Below are positions 29,548 through 38,251 of a stretch of DNA of 64,000 nucleotides, piece after piece. The DNA is taken from assembly GCA_017632945.1 (NCBI GenBank), contig JAGBQH010000007.1, positions 1 to 64,000 of the forward strand. The letters run 5' to 3'. The position numbers were made by a program, and so were the translations under genes. The stretch comes from Aeriscardovia sp. (GTDB lineage Bacteria > Actinomycetota > Actinomycetes > Actinomycetales > Bifidobacteriaceae). Each line of letters starts with the position of its first letter. The first letter of the stretch is position 1. Under the pieces are notes generated by a model, which was not told the DNA's origin, made no database searches, and was given only the letters and a program-made list of their open reading frames with translations.

Positions 29548-30381
29548 TTAAATTTTGATGGAAAAAGCCATTTTCTTTTTCATGGCTCCCGAAAGGGCCC
29601 TAAGCTGGGCCTCAGCGCTCATATCCGTAACTTCAGCCCCGCATCTGACGCTAAATCCTCCCACTAGCGACGGATCCAAGATTTGGCGGATGTGCACGGG
29701 CTTTTTCATCTTTTTAAAGTAGGCGTCCTTCAAAGATTCTTCCTGAGCCTTGGAAAGAGGCGAGGCGCACCTCACTTCAATCCCCACTTCTCCCAAAAAG
29801 GAAGTTATTTTTTCCGTTTCCCTAAGGAGCTTTTCAGAGTACCTTCCCCCCTCTTTCTGGGCGCATCTTTTGCAAAAGGCTCTGCTTTCAGGCTCAAAAG
29901 CTTCAGGCAGGATCTTTTGGCAAAGATCTGTGCGCTTTGAAAAAGAAGCTAATTTATCTGAAAGGCAGCGATCTAGAAGAGGGTTTGAAAGGGCAACAGA
30001 TTGGAAGGATTCCATTTCCCCCCTCACCTTTTGCAAACTCCCCTTCTTTTTCGCTCCTTCCATCAGGCACTCTTTTCCCATTTCATCTGCCGCCCAGGCC
30101 ACGTCTTCCCTCCGGCTCCAAAGAAGGGAGGAAAGAAGGGAAGAGATGCGAGAAGCCAAGGGGGAAGGGGAAGGCAGGAGGGAGGAAGCGAGAACCTCCT
30201 TTTCCTGGGGAGTGCGAGAGGAATCCAAAAACGCCTCCAGGACCTTGTCGTGGGAGGAAAGAAGGGAGGAGAGGAAGAAAAGCGCCTCGGCATCTGAAAC
30301 CGGATCTGCGCTTTTTAAGATTTCCTCCGCGGATTTTTCTTTCGCGTTTTTTAAAGACAATCTGGAAGTTTGGCCCCTCAA
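29548..30381 (-). CDS. atpH: F1Fo ATP synthase delta subunit
   Basis: Delta joins the peripheral stalk to the top of F1. The 277-aa protein is longer than the E. coli subunit (177 aa), in line with the larger actinobacterial delta. The C-terminal part carries the family pattern (EVGIEVRCASPLSKAQEESL, ILDPSLVGGFSVRCGAEVTDMS). It is Lys/Glu-rich and poorly conserved in the N-terminal half. It overlaps atpF by 4 bp. Confidence 0.92.
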   Translation of the reverse strand: MRGQTSRLSLKNAKEKSAEEILKSADPVSDAEALFFLSSLLSSHDKVLEAFLDSSRTPQEKEVLASSLLPSPSPLASRISSLLSSLLWSRREDVAWAADEMGKECLMEGAKKKGSLQKVRGEMESFQSVALSNPLLDRCLSDKLASFSKRTDLCQKILPEAFEPESRAFCKRCAQKEGGRYSEKLLRETEKITSFLGEVGIEVRCASPLSKAQEESLKDAYFKKMKKPVHIRQILDPSLVGGFSVRCGAEVTDMSAEAQLRALSGAMKKKMAFSIKI

Positions 30382-30914
30382 GACTGCTTGCCCCCTTCAG
30401 AGCCGATTTTGTTCACGGCAAGATCTGCCATAGAAGAGCGCACGGCGGGATCCTTAAGCTCGGTCCCCAAGATCTTGGAGGCCATGGCCAAAGCCATATT
30501 CCCCACTTCCTGGCTCAAGTCCGACATAGCTTTGGCCTTTTGAGCTTCGAGATCGGCCTTCGCATCCTGCCTGATCTTTTCGGCTTCAGCCTTTGCCTCA
30601 GCTTTCGCCCGGCCTACAATCTGCTCGGCTTGCTCTCTTGCATCCTGCCTGATCTTTTCGGCTTCAGCCTTTGCCGAGCCCAAAAGCTCGTCATACTGCT
30701 CCTTTAAGCTTGCAGCATCCTTTTTCATGGCCGTAGCTTCGTCTATCTGGCCCTTGATTTTTTTGGCCCGCTCGTCCATCACCTTGTTGAATTTGGGCAT
30801 TACAAATTTGGCAAAGACTATAAGCAGGACGATCAACACGACCGAAGACCAGATGAGATCGTAAACCTTTGGGAAAAACAGGCTGGATCCTGAGCCTGCT
30901 GCTAACACCAACAT
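30378..30914 (-). CDS. atpF: F1Fo ATP synthase b subunit
   Basis: Subunit b is the peripheral stalk. The 178-aa protein has one N-terminal membrane helix (LIWSSVVLIVLLIVFAKFVMPKF), followed by a long charged coiled coil rich in Ala, Glu, Lys and Asp. A 36-bp exact repeat in the coil codes twice for KAEAEKIRQDA. It is not fused to delta, unlike in mycobacteria. The spacing to atpE is 18 bp. Confidence 0.95.
   Translation of the reverse strand: MLVLAAGSGSSLFFPKVYDLIWSSVVLIVLLIVFAKFVMPKFNKVMDERAKKIKGQIDEATAMKKDAASLKEQYDELLGSAKAEAEKIRQDAREQAEQIVGRAKAEAKAEAEKIRQDAKADLEAQKAKAMSDLSQEVGNMALAMASKILGTELKDPAVRSSMADLAVNKIGSEGGKQS
30562..30675 (-). repeat. 36-bp direct repeat within atpF
   Basis: 30562-30597 and 30640-30675 are identical. 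The 78-bp offset equals 26 codons. They encode the same KAEAEKIRQDA segment of the coiled coil. Identity at silent positions suggests a recent duplication or gene conversion. Confidence 0.9.
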
Positions 30915-30932
30915 CGGGTCCTCCCGGAGAAA

Positions 30933-32049
<1,117 letters not shown>

Positions 32050-32125
32050 TTTCTAGGATGGGCATTATCCCTCGCCTTCTACTCGATATCTCGTCGATTG
32101 CGCGCGATTCATCCAAAGTAAAATC

Positions 32126-32157
32126 GGCGTTATACGCCTTTAATCTATAGGTATCAC
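32126..32157 (-). promoter_or_regulatory. Putative atp operon promoter with -10 inside an inverted repeat
   Basis: On the minus strand GTGATA (32152-32157) and TATAAC (32129-32134) are 17 bp apart. The -10 lies inside the perfect inverted repeat GGCGT-ATA-ACGCC (32126-32138). It is about 80 bp before atpB. The palindrome could be an operator. Confidence 0.45.
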
Positions 32158-32186
32158 CAGACAAGGGGCGTGTTTTTTTGCCCCTA

Positions 32187-32215
32187 TTGCGTATATCTTT
32201 TTTGCCTGTTAGAAT
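32187..32215 (+). promoter_or_regulatory. Promoter of initiator tRNA
   Basis: TTGCGT (32187-32192) and TAGAAT (32210-32215) have an optimal 17-bp spacing. The predicted transcript start is about 6 bp before the mature tRNA. Confidence 0.7.
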
Positions 32216-32227
32216 TGCATATACCGA

Positions 32228-32301
32228 CGCGGGGTGGAGCAGCTCGGTAGCTCGCTGGGCTCATAACCCAGAGGTCTCAGGTTCAAATCCTGACCCCGCT
32301 A
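32228..32301 (+). tRNA. Initiator tRNA-fMet (CAT anticodon)
   Basis: The 74-nt cloverleaf starts CGCGGGG and ends CCCCGCT plus A. The first acceptor pair is C-T, that is unpaired, the hallmark of initiator tRNA. The anticodon stem has the GGG/CCC run (CTGGG-CTCATAA-CCCAG) with anticodon CAT. CCA is not encoded. Confidence 0.96.
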
Positions 32302-32310
32302 CGAAGAAGA

Positions 32311-32338
32311 TGAAAGAGCCCCCATGGGGGCTCTTTCA
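32311..32338. terminator. Hairpin terminator shared by tRNA-fMet and yfdE-like gene
   Basis: The sequence is a perfect 28-bp palindrome with arms TGAAAGAGCCCCCA and TGGGGGCTCTTTCA. It lies between the plus-strand tRNA and the end of the minus-strand CoA-transferase gene. U-runs are weak on both sides, so it may also act as a 3' stabiliser. Confidence 0.75.
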
Positions 32339-32362
32339 TTATCAAGAATGTAGAAAAAAGAG

Positions 32363-33574
32363 TTAATTTTCAAACTCTTTGCGGATTTCATCCCCGTTTT
32401 CGTTGTAAGATGGGGCATCCTTTTTGGCGCCATAGGAGTTCCACGTTCCGTACTTGAAGGGATCTCCCAAAACGAGCTGTCCGTCAGGCATCTGCTTTAC
32501 CATTCCCCTTGAAACTATTTGGGGCATGCGGCGAGTGTCATCCACGTTCAAGCAAAGTCCGCATGGCACTCCCGCTTCGGAAATCTTCTTTTGCCATTCG
32601 GAGGCAGGGGCGGTGGAGAGCACCTCTTCCATAAGGGACTTTGCCTTCCTCCAGTTCTTCTCCCTCAGGTCGTTTGTGGCCATATCAGGATCCGAGGCCC
32701 ACTCGGGGTGCCCAAGGCACGAACTTAAAAGACCCCACAGCCTGTCGTTTCCGCAGCAAATAGCCACCATTTCATCTGCACACATGAAAGTGTCGAAAGG
32801 ATACATGTAGGGATGGCGGTTTCCGATCCTCTTGGGCCTTTGCCCGAGGCCAAGGGAACTCATAAGGCCCTGGGCCATGAGGGAGAAAGAGGTGTCTAGC
32901 ATGGAGATGTCTACAGTAGTTCCCTTTCCGGTCTTTTCCCTCGCATAGAGAGCGGTAACTATACCGGCATAGCCGTGAATGCCCGCCACGATGTCTGAAA
33001 TGGAAGTTCCAACCCTGGTAGGGAGCCCTCCTTCATCTTTAGGCTGGCCCGTTAAGTCCATAAGGCCGCTCCAGGCCTGGATAACGGTGTCGTAAGCTGC
33101 GGCCTGGGACATCGGCCCCCACTGTCCAAAGCCTGAAATGGAGCAGACTATGAGGCGCGGGAACTTTTTTACCAAATCCTCGGGATCCAATCCGTTTTTA
33201 GCCATTACTCCGGGCCTGAAGTTTTCCACTACCACATCGGCTTTGGAAATCATCTTCATGAGAAAATCGTGATCCGCGGGGTCTTTGAAATCCAGGGCTA
33301 TAGATTCCTTTCCCACATTTGCAATGCGGAAGTAATCGGAAGATCCGTCAGCTACGTAAGGGCCCATGCTTCGGGTGTCGTCTCCCTTTGGGGGCCTTTC
33401 TACGTGTATCACCCTCGCTCCCGCATCTGCCAGCATCCTGGTGCAGGTGGGGCCTGAGAGCACGCGCGTAAGATCTACCACCAATACTCCCTCCAGGGGG
33501 TAGGGTTTTGAAGGATCTAGATGCGGATTTTCCTCCGCAGCTTTCTTATAGTCCGGATTATCGTTCTCGGTCAT
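32363..33574 (-). CDS. yfdE: CoA-transferase family III, YfdE-like (acetyl-CoA:oxalate CoA-transferase)
   Basis: It likely moves CoA from acetyl-CoA to oxalate, giving oxalyl-CoA for the decarboxylase. The 403-aa CaiB/BaiF-fold protein has the catalytic aspartate at 194 (RVGTSISDIVAG). It shows strong YfdE-type blocks: GDDTR, GPYVADGSSDY, GKESIALDFK, ENFRPGVM, GNRHPYMYPFD, ICCGND. These match my memory of E. coli YfdE better than formyl-CoA transferase. It is the last gene of the oxc-frc-AEC-yfdE set, with its own 218-bp upstream gap holding a terminator-like hairpin. The N-terminal 25 residues are an extension. Confidence 0.85.
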   Translation of the reverse strand: MTENDNPDYKKAAEENPHLDPSKPYPLEGVLVVDLTRVLSGPTCTRMLADAGARVIHVERPPKGDDTRSMGPYVADGSSDYFRIANVGKESIALDFKDPADHDFLMKMISKADVVVENFRPGVMAKNGLDPEDLVKKFPRLIVCSISGFGQWGPMSQAAAYDTVIQAWSGLMDLTGQPKDEGGLPTRVGTSISDIVAGIHGYAGIVTALYAREKTGKGTTVDISMLDTSFSLMAQGLMSSLGLGQRPKRIGNRHPYMYPFDTFMCADEMVAICCGNDRLWGLLSSCLGHPEWASDPDMATNDLREKNWRKAKSLMEEVLSTAPASEWQKKISEAGVPCGLCLNVDDTRRMPQIVSRGMVKQMPDGQLVLGDPFKYGTWNSYGAKKDAPSYNENGDEIRKEFEN

Positions 33575-33597
33575 TTTCTTTTCTTACTTTCATGTCA

Positions 33598-33637
33598 CGA
33601 AAAACGGGAGCCCCGGGTTTAACCAGAAAGCTCCCGC
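33598..33637 (-). promoter_or_regulatory. Terminator-like leader hairpin before yfdE
   Basis: On the minus strand GCGGGAGC ... GCTCCCG is followed by TTTTT, about 25 nt before the ATG. A TATAAG hexamer lies just upstream of the hairpin. The layout (possible -10, hairpin with U-run, short gap, start codon) resembles those before oxc and frc. Confidence 0.5.
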
Positions 33638-33792
33638 AAAATCTTATACCCTTTCTACCCTTTTTGGGCGAAGGGCATTTCTCTCCCGGCCCCAGAGGGG
33701 GCTTCCTTCAGACTTTTGACAAAGCAGCTATCCAATGGATAAGGGAAGAGTATGGGTACCACTCAAAAACTGCGGCACAAGCTTCCCTCGCG

Positions 33793-34833
33793 CTATAGGG
33801 CGTGAGAGATGAGTGGTATCAGCCAAATCCACAGCACGCATGTACCTGCGAAACAGACTGTGGAAATAGCCAGCGTACTTGTGCCTTCCTTGACGTAAAT
33901 ATTATTTTGACTGGAAATTATGACGCCGCTCATTGCAGGGGGCAGGCCGGTGCCAAGGGCCAACATCTCAAGAAGGATGAGGCTGTTGCCGCCCCTCCAC
34001 ATTTGGCAAAGGAATCCTATGAATACCAAGATTCCGGGCATGAGGAGCAGACGGTAGAAGACGTTCCAGATAATTTCCCAGCTGAAAGCGAAGGTTCCGG
34101 TGGCAGCCAGGGCGACGCCTGCCGCGAGAACTGCAACGCCGGAGTTAGCCTTGGCTATCAGCTCGAAGTTCGGGGTGAGCCAAGAGGGCCACGGAATTCC
34201 GATCAAAACCCAGATCACTGCGAGGATAGGTGCAGCGGCAACGGGCTTGCAGCAGGCGCGAAGGATGGACCATCCTGCGCCGCGGTGAATCTTCTTGCCC
34301 TTTTCATTTACCGTCTTGAGCGTACCGGCCTTAGCCGCTTGCTCATTTAGGTAAGACTCCACCAGAGATACGCCGATAGGTATGGTGATAGCGTTTACAA
34401 CTATGGATATAATGCCTATGACTAGGTTGGTGTTAGTGGTGTCTCCGAAGATTGGGTCAAGCACTGCAAATCCCAGGAAGCCGATGGTGGGCGATCCTGC
34501 TATTAGGGCGCAGATGGCGGCTTCGGCCTTGTTGCGCTTGAACAGCCACTTGTCCAAGTAGTAGCAAACCATAAATAGCGCCGTAACGCCGATAAAGGAG
34601 ATAAGAGTCAAGACGCCGTCTTGAATAAAGAGCTTTCTTGAAGCCTTGGCGATGGAGGCAAACAGGGCGGCAGGAAGGGCTACATCCAACACGAAGTAGT
34701 TCAGAGCTTTTCGTCCGTCGTTGTCTATGAAGGGTTTCTTCTGTCCCTTCCATTTCCAGCCCAGGCACCAACCTAGGGCCATGATGACCAGGATTGGGAC
34801 CAGGTCATCTACAATAATCTTCCCAATATTCAT
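33793..34833 (-). CDS. AEC family transporter, YfdV-like
   Basis: A 346-aa integral membrane protein with about ten hydrophobic segments (first: ILVIMALGWCLGW). It shows the auxin-efflux-carrier family pattern: KALNYFVLDVALPAALF, AICALIAGSPTIGFLG and a C-terminal MLALGTGLPPAMSGVIISSQ. It sits between frc and yfdE, the position of yfdV in E. coli. Transport of oxalate or formate is therefore the natural guess, but the substrate is inferred from context. The start has a TGAGGAC ribosome site. Confidence 0.88.
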   Translation of the reverse strand: MNIGKIIVDDLVPILVIMALGWCLGWKWKGQKKPFIDNDGRKALNYFVLDVALPAALFASIAKASRKLFIQDGVLTLISFIGVTALFMVCYYLDKWLFKRNKAEAAICALIAGSPTIGFLGFAVLDPIFGDTTNTNLVIGIISIVVNAITIPIGVSLVESYLNEQAAKAGTLKTVNEKGKKIHRGAGWSILRACCKPVAAAPILAVIWVLIGIPWPSWLTPNFELIAKANSGVAVLAAGVALAATGTFAFSWEIIWNVFYRLLLMPGILVFIGFLCQMWRGGNSLILLEMLALGTGLPPAMSGVIISSQNNIYVKEGTSTLAISTVCFAGTCVLWIWLIPLISHAL

Positions 34834-34858
34834 TGGAAGTCCTCAGTACATAGCTAGA

Positions 34859-34891
34859 GGGGAAGCAAATTTTGACTTCCCCCCTTTTTTT
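34859..34891 (+). terminator. Hairpin with T-run, antisense to the oxalate cluster
   Basis: GGGGAAG (34859-34865) pairs with CTTCCCC (34876-34882) and a seven-T run follows on the plus strand. On the minus strand, between frc and the AEC gene, the hairpin has no U-run, so it may block antisense transcription or mark an mRNA processing point. Confidence 0.55.
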
Positions 34892-34906
34892 ATATCTTTA
34901 CTTTGC

Positions 34907-36235
34907 CTACTTGATCACTTCCGGCGCGGCGTTCTTCGGCCCACGGGCCTCAGAAATCGTTCCGTCGGCGAGCATACCCTGAATGTCGCTCTCAGAGAAG
35001 CCGAGACCCGTGAGGATCTCCTTGTTGTTCTCTCCGAGATCAGGAGCGCGCTTGTAGTCGGGCTTGTAGTTAGACATAGTCCAAGGAAGGCCGATGGTCT
35101 TGAAGTTTCCGCGGTTTCCGCCCTCGTCGATGGTGACGATGGTGCCGTCGGAGTTGAGATCAGGATCGTGTTCGAGCTCGTACCAATCCATGATGGGCCC
35201 GCAGGGAAGGCCTGCCTTGCTGAACATCTCGGTAAGGGTGAACTTGTCGTAGTTCTTGGTGAAGTCTTCGATTTCGGCGTAAAGCTCGTCTTTGTGGAGC
35301 TGGCGGTGCTGCCAGGTGTCGAAACGGGGATCGTTTATGAGCTGGGGCTTTCCTATGGTGTTGCACATAGCCTCCCAGCTGGACTTGGGATCCTGGATGA
35401 CGATATAGACGTAATCGTTAGGATCGGTGTCCCAGCCCTTGGCCTTGTAGCACCAGCCGATGACCTGTCCGCCTTCGGTGTTTTCGGCCCTGGGGATGGC
35501 CTTGCCCCACTTGAAGCCGGTGTTGTATACGGCGTAGTGGGGAAGGGCGCCCAGGTTGTCGAGCATGAGCTGGTCGCGGAGCTTGATGCGGCAGAGGTTG
35601 ATGGTGGCGTTGACCATGGACTGGTAAACGAAGCAGCCCTCGTGCTTGGGATCGTGGTCGCGCTGGACCAGGGCGGCCAGGAGGCCCATGACGAGGTGCA
35701 TTCCGGAGTTGGAATCGCCCAGGGCGGCGGCGGACTGGGTAGGAACGTTGAACTTTCCTTCGTTCCAGCCGGTGGCGGAAGCGGCTCCGCCTGCAGACTG
35801 GGCCACAGGCTCGTAGGCCTTCACGTCTTCAAAGCGGGAGCCCTTGTTGAAGCCCTTGATGCTGCCCATGATGAGGCTGGGGTTGAGCTTGTGTACGTCT
35901 TCCCATCCGAAGCCGAGCTTGTCGACGCCGCCGGGCTTGATGTTCTCTACGAAGATGTCGGCCTTCTTGAGGAGCTCGGTAAGGACTTTCTTTCCGCTCT
36001 CGGTGCGAACGTCGAGGGTCAGCGACTTCTTGTTGGCGTTAAGCTGCAGGAAGTAAAGGCCCCAGGAGTCGGCGATGTCTAGAAGTTGGTTACGGGTGGG
36101 GTCGCCGGATCCCGGCTTTTCGATCTTGATTACGTCGGCTCCGAGCCATGCAAGAATCTGAGTGCAGGAGGGGCCGGACTGGACCTGGGTCCAGTCAACT
36201 ACCGTGATACCTTTTAGCGGTGCAAATTCATTCAT
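34907..36235 (-). CDS. frc: Formyl-CoA:oxalate CoA-transferase
   Basis: It transfers CoA from formyl-CoA to oxalate, giving oxalyl-CoA and formate. The 442-aa protein has the full Frc pattern: VVDWTQVQSGPSCTQILAWLGADVIKIE, the catalytic Asp174 in ALGDSNSGMHL, and GWCYKAKGWDTDPNDYVY. Start at MNEFAPLKG with ribosome site AGAAAGGTG. A terminator-like hairpin almost identical to the one before oxc lies about 45 nt upstream. It works with oxc in oxalate catabolism and acid tolerance. Codon use is strongly biased, with long GC-rich runs, as expected for high expression. Confidence 0.96.
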   Translation of the reverse strand: MNEFAPLKGITVVDWTQVQSGPSCTQILAWLGADVIKIEKPGSGDPTRNQLLDIADSWGLYFLQLNANKKSLTLDVRTESGKKVLTELLKKADIFVENIKPGGVDKLGFGWEDVHKLNPSLIMGSIKGFNKGSRFEDVKAYEPVAQSAGGAASATGWNEGKFNVPTQSAAALGDSNSGMHLVMGLLAALVQRDHDPKHEGCFVYQSMVNATINLCRIKLRDQLMLDNLGALPHYAVYNTGFKWGKAIPRAENTEGGQVIGWCYKAKGWDTDPNDYVYIVIQDPKSSWEAMCNTIGKPQLINDPRFDTWQHRQLHKDELYAEIEDFTKNYDKFTLTEMFSKAGLPCGPIMDWYELEHDPDLNSDGTIVTIDEGGNRGNFKTIGLPWTMSNYKPDYKRAPDLGENNKEILTGLGFSESDIQGMLADGTISEARGPKNAAPEVIK

Positions 36236-36277
36236 AAATAAACACCTTTCTTGTGTTATTTGTGAAAGCCAATCTAA

Positions 36278-36336
36278 AAAGAAAACGGGCGCCTTTCCTC
36301 ACGCACTCGCGTTGGGAAAGCGCCCGCAATGATTAA
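36278..36336 (-). promoter_or_regulatory. Terminator/attenuator hairpin between oxc and frc (copy 1)
   Basis: On the minus strand a long stem is followed by TTTTCTTTTT. Its outer part is GCGGGCGC/GCGCCCG, its middle TTTCC/GGAAA, and its inner part ACGC-GAGT-GCGT. The block 36286-36336 matches 38147-38197 at 50 of 51 positions. A TACAAT hexamer lies upstream near the oxc stop. It can act as the oxc terminator, the frc attenuator, or both. Confidence 0.8.
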
Positions 36337-36384
36337 CTTTCTAATCGATTTTTATTGTATATCCCAACATGCCGAATGGAAAGA

Positions 36385-38109
36385 CTATTTCTCATTGGGC
36401 ATGTTTACCGGCCCGTCTTCATGGAAGATGACGGGGTTGAGGTGGCCTATGTGCCCGCTCTCCTTGCCCATGGAGGTGGAAAGCACGGCGTTGATGATAG
36501 AGGGCTCCTTGGAGTCGTAGGCCTCGTTCAAGGCGTCTTCCATCTCCTGGTATGTGCGCACGTCGTAGGCCCTTCCGCCAAATGCGCGGGCGAGCAAATC
36601 GTACTGTCCGGCAGGATCGAGGTAGGTGGGGGAGACCATTCCGTTAATCTCGGGCTTTTCGCCGTTGTAGATTCCGCCGTTGTTGCAGATTACCACGGTA
36701 ATGGGCAGGTGGTACCTGCACATGGTCTCCGCTTCCATTCCGTCAAAGCCGAAGGCAGAGTCTCCGGCGAGGTCTATTACGGGCCTTCCGGTTTCTACTG
36801 CGGTGGCGATGGCGTAGGGCAGGCCTACGCCCATAACGCCCCAGGTTCCGGTGTCAAGGCGGTGGCGGGGCTGGAAGATGTTGATGACGTCCCTTCCGAT
36901 GTCGAGGGTGTTAGCTCCCTCGGAAACCAGATAGGTATCCGGATTCTTCGCGATGAGGTCGCGAATCGGGAGCATGGCTCCGTAGAAGCCCATGGGAACC
37001 TTGCCCTTTCCGGCCTCTTCCGCTTTGCTCATCTTTTCTACGTTGGATGCCTTCTTGGCGGCGATCTGATCTAGCCACTCCTGAGGCGCCTTGTATCCGG
37101 TTGCCTTTACGGCGGGAACGAACTTGCTGAGAACCGAGACCATGTCTCCTACGAGGGGGGCGGCGATATGGCGGTTGGAATCTATCTCTTGTCCGTCGAT
37201 ATCTACCTGGATGAACTTTACGTCCTCAGCGAAGGGCTTGGGAGAAGCGCCGTTGCTAAGCAGCCAGTTGAGCCTGGCTCCCAAAAGCACTACCACATCC
37301 GCGCTTCCCAAAGACAGCGACCTTGCGGCAGCCGCGCTGTGCTCGCTTCCGTCAGGGATGATTCCCTTGGCCATGCTCATGGGCAGGAAGGGAATGGAAG
37401 TGGAATCTACGAGATCTCTAATCTGGTTTTCCGCCTTGGCGTAAGCGGCTCCCTTTCCAAGAAGGATGGTGGGCCTCTTGGCGGAGGTGAGGATGTCTAC
37501 AGCCCTCTTTACCGCTTCGTCGCTTGGGAACTGGGCGGGAGCGGGATCGACGGGAACGTGAATTGTGGAGGCGGGATCGATAGAGGGATCCAGCATTTGT
37601 CCCAGCATTTCTCCGGGAACATCCAAGTAAACGCCTCCGGGCCTTCCGCCCATGGCCGCCCTGAAGGCCCTGACTACTCCAAGGCCTACGTCTTCGGGCT
37701 TGTCAATTCTGAAAGCCGCCTTGCAGAAGGGCTTGGCCGCGTTGTACTGGTCCATTCCTTCGTACTCGCCCCTGTCCATATCGACAAGAGCCCTGTCGGA
37801 AGAACCGGAAATCATGATGACGGGCCAGCAGTTCTCCGTAGCTTCTTTGAGGGCTACAAGGCCGTTAAGAAATCCGGGGGCCGAAACGGTGAGGGCTATT
37901 CCGGGGCGCCCCGTGAGAAAGCCTGCGGCAGCTGCAGCTTCCACTGCCGCATCTTCCCTGCGGAAGGCGTAGAAGTGGATGCCTTCCATTTCCATCAAGC
38001 GGGATACGTCGGTGACGGGGATTCCGACGAGGCCGTAGACGTTTTTAACGCCGTTGGCCTTCAGCGCTTCCACCAAAAGATCGGCGCCGTTCATTTTTAC
38101 AGATGACAT
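36385..38109 (-). CDS. oxc: Oxalyl-CoA decarboxylase
   Basis: A thiamine-diphosphate enzyme that turns oxalyl-CoA into formyl-CoA and CO2, consuming a proton. It is about 574 aa from the ATG at 38109, which has a clean AAGGAG site. The ATG at 38136 would put that site inside the gene. The N-terminal ThDP-binding region has the glutamate motif YAFRREDAAVEAAAAAG. The C-terminal cofactor motif is DSAFGFDGMEAET...ICNNGGIYNG. The protein ends in SGHIGHLNPV plus a short tail. It is the first gene of the oxalate set, preceded by a promoter with a palindromic -10 and a terminator-like leader hairpin. Confidence 0.96.
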   Translation of the reverse strand: MSSVKMNGADLLVEALKANGVKNVYGLVGIPVTDVSRLMEMEGIHFYAFRREDAAVEAAAAAGFLTGRPGIALTVSAPGFLNGLVALKEATENCWPVIMISGSSDRALVDMDRGEYEGMDQYNAAKPFCKAAFRIDKPEDVGLGVVRAFRAAMGGRPGGVYLDVPGEMLGQMLDPSIDPASTIHVPVDPAPAQFPSDEAVKRAVDILTSAKRPTILLGKGAAYAKAENQIRDLVDSTSIPFLPMSMAKGIIPDGSEHSAAAARSLSLGSADVVVLLGARLNWLLSNGASPKPFAEDVKFIQVDIDGQEIDSNRHIAAPLVGDMVSVLSKFVPAVKATGYKAPQEWLDQIAAKKASNVEKMSKAEEAGKGKVPMGFYGAMLPIRDLIAKNPDTYLVSEGANTLDIGRDVINIFQPRHRLDTGTWGVMGVGLPYAIATAVETGRPVIDLAGDSAFGFDGMEAETMCRYHLPITVVICNNGGIYNGEKPEINGMVSPTYLDPAGQYDLLARAFGGRAYDVRTYQEMEDALNEAYDSKEPSIINAVLSTSMGKESGHIGHLNPVIFHEDGPVNMPNEK

Positions 38110-38139
38110 ATCGCTCCTTGTAATACAAAAAGCCATTTA

Positions 38140-38197
38140 AAAAAAGCGGGCGCCCTTCCTCACGCACTCGCGTTGGGAAAGCGCCCGCAATGATTAA
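38140..38197 (-). promoter_or_regulatory. Terminator/attenuator hairpin in the oxc leader (copy 2)
   Basis: The same 51-bp hairpin block as between oxc and frc (one mismatch), followed by CTTTTTTT on the minus strand. Only about 30 nt separate the U-run from the oxc start, too short for a promoter plus ribosome site. oxc messages must therefore read through it. It could also end hsp20 transcripts. Confidence 0.8.
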
Positions 38198-38209
38198 AAA
38201 CTTAATCTT

Positions 38210-38244
38210 GCCCCCTATTATAGGGGGCATTTTTGTGTTTGCAA
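38210..38244 (-). promoter_or_regulatory. oxc promoter with -10 inside a 19-bp palindrome
   Basis: On the minus strand TTGCAA (38239-38244) and a perfect TATAAT (38217-38222) are 16 bp apart. The -10 is the centre of GCCCCCTATAATAGGGGGC, with 9-bp perfect arms. It starts 8 bp after the hsp20 stop. The palindrome is a likely operator. Confidence 0.7.
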
Positions 38245-38251
38245 GTAAAGC

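Noticed and set aside
33508-33798. Plus-strand frame ending FDKAAIQWIREEYGYHSKTAAQ
   Set aside because: The last 30 residues look protein-like and could be a gene remnant, but the first part is antisense to yfdE and there is no start signal.
34721-36082. 453-aa open frame on the plus strand
   Set aside because: It is the antisense shadow of frc, whose biased codon use keeps the opposite frame open. Its sequence has no family pattern.
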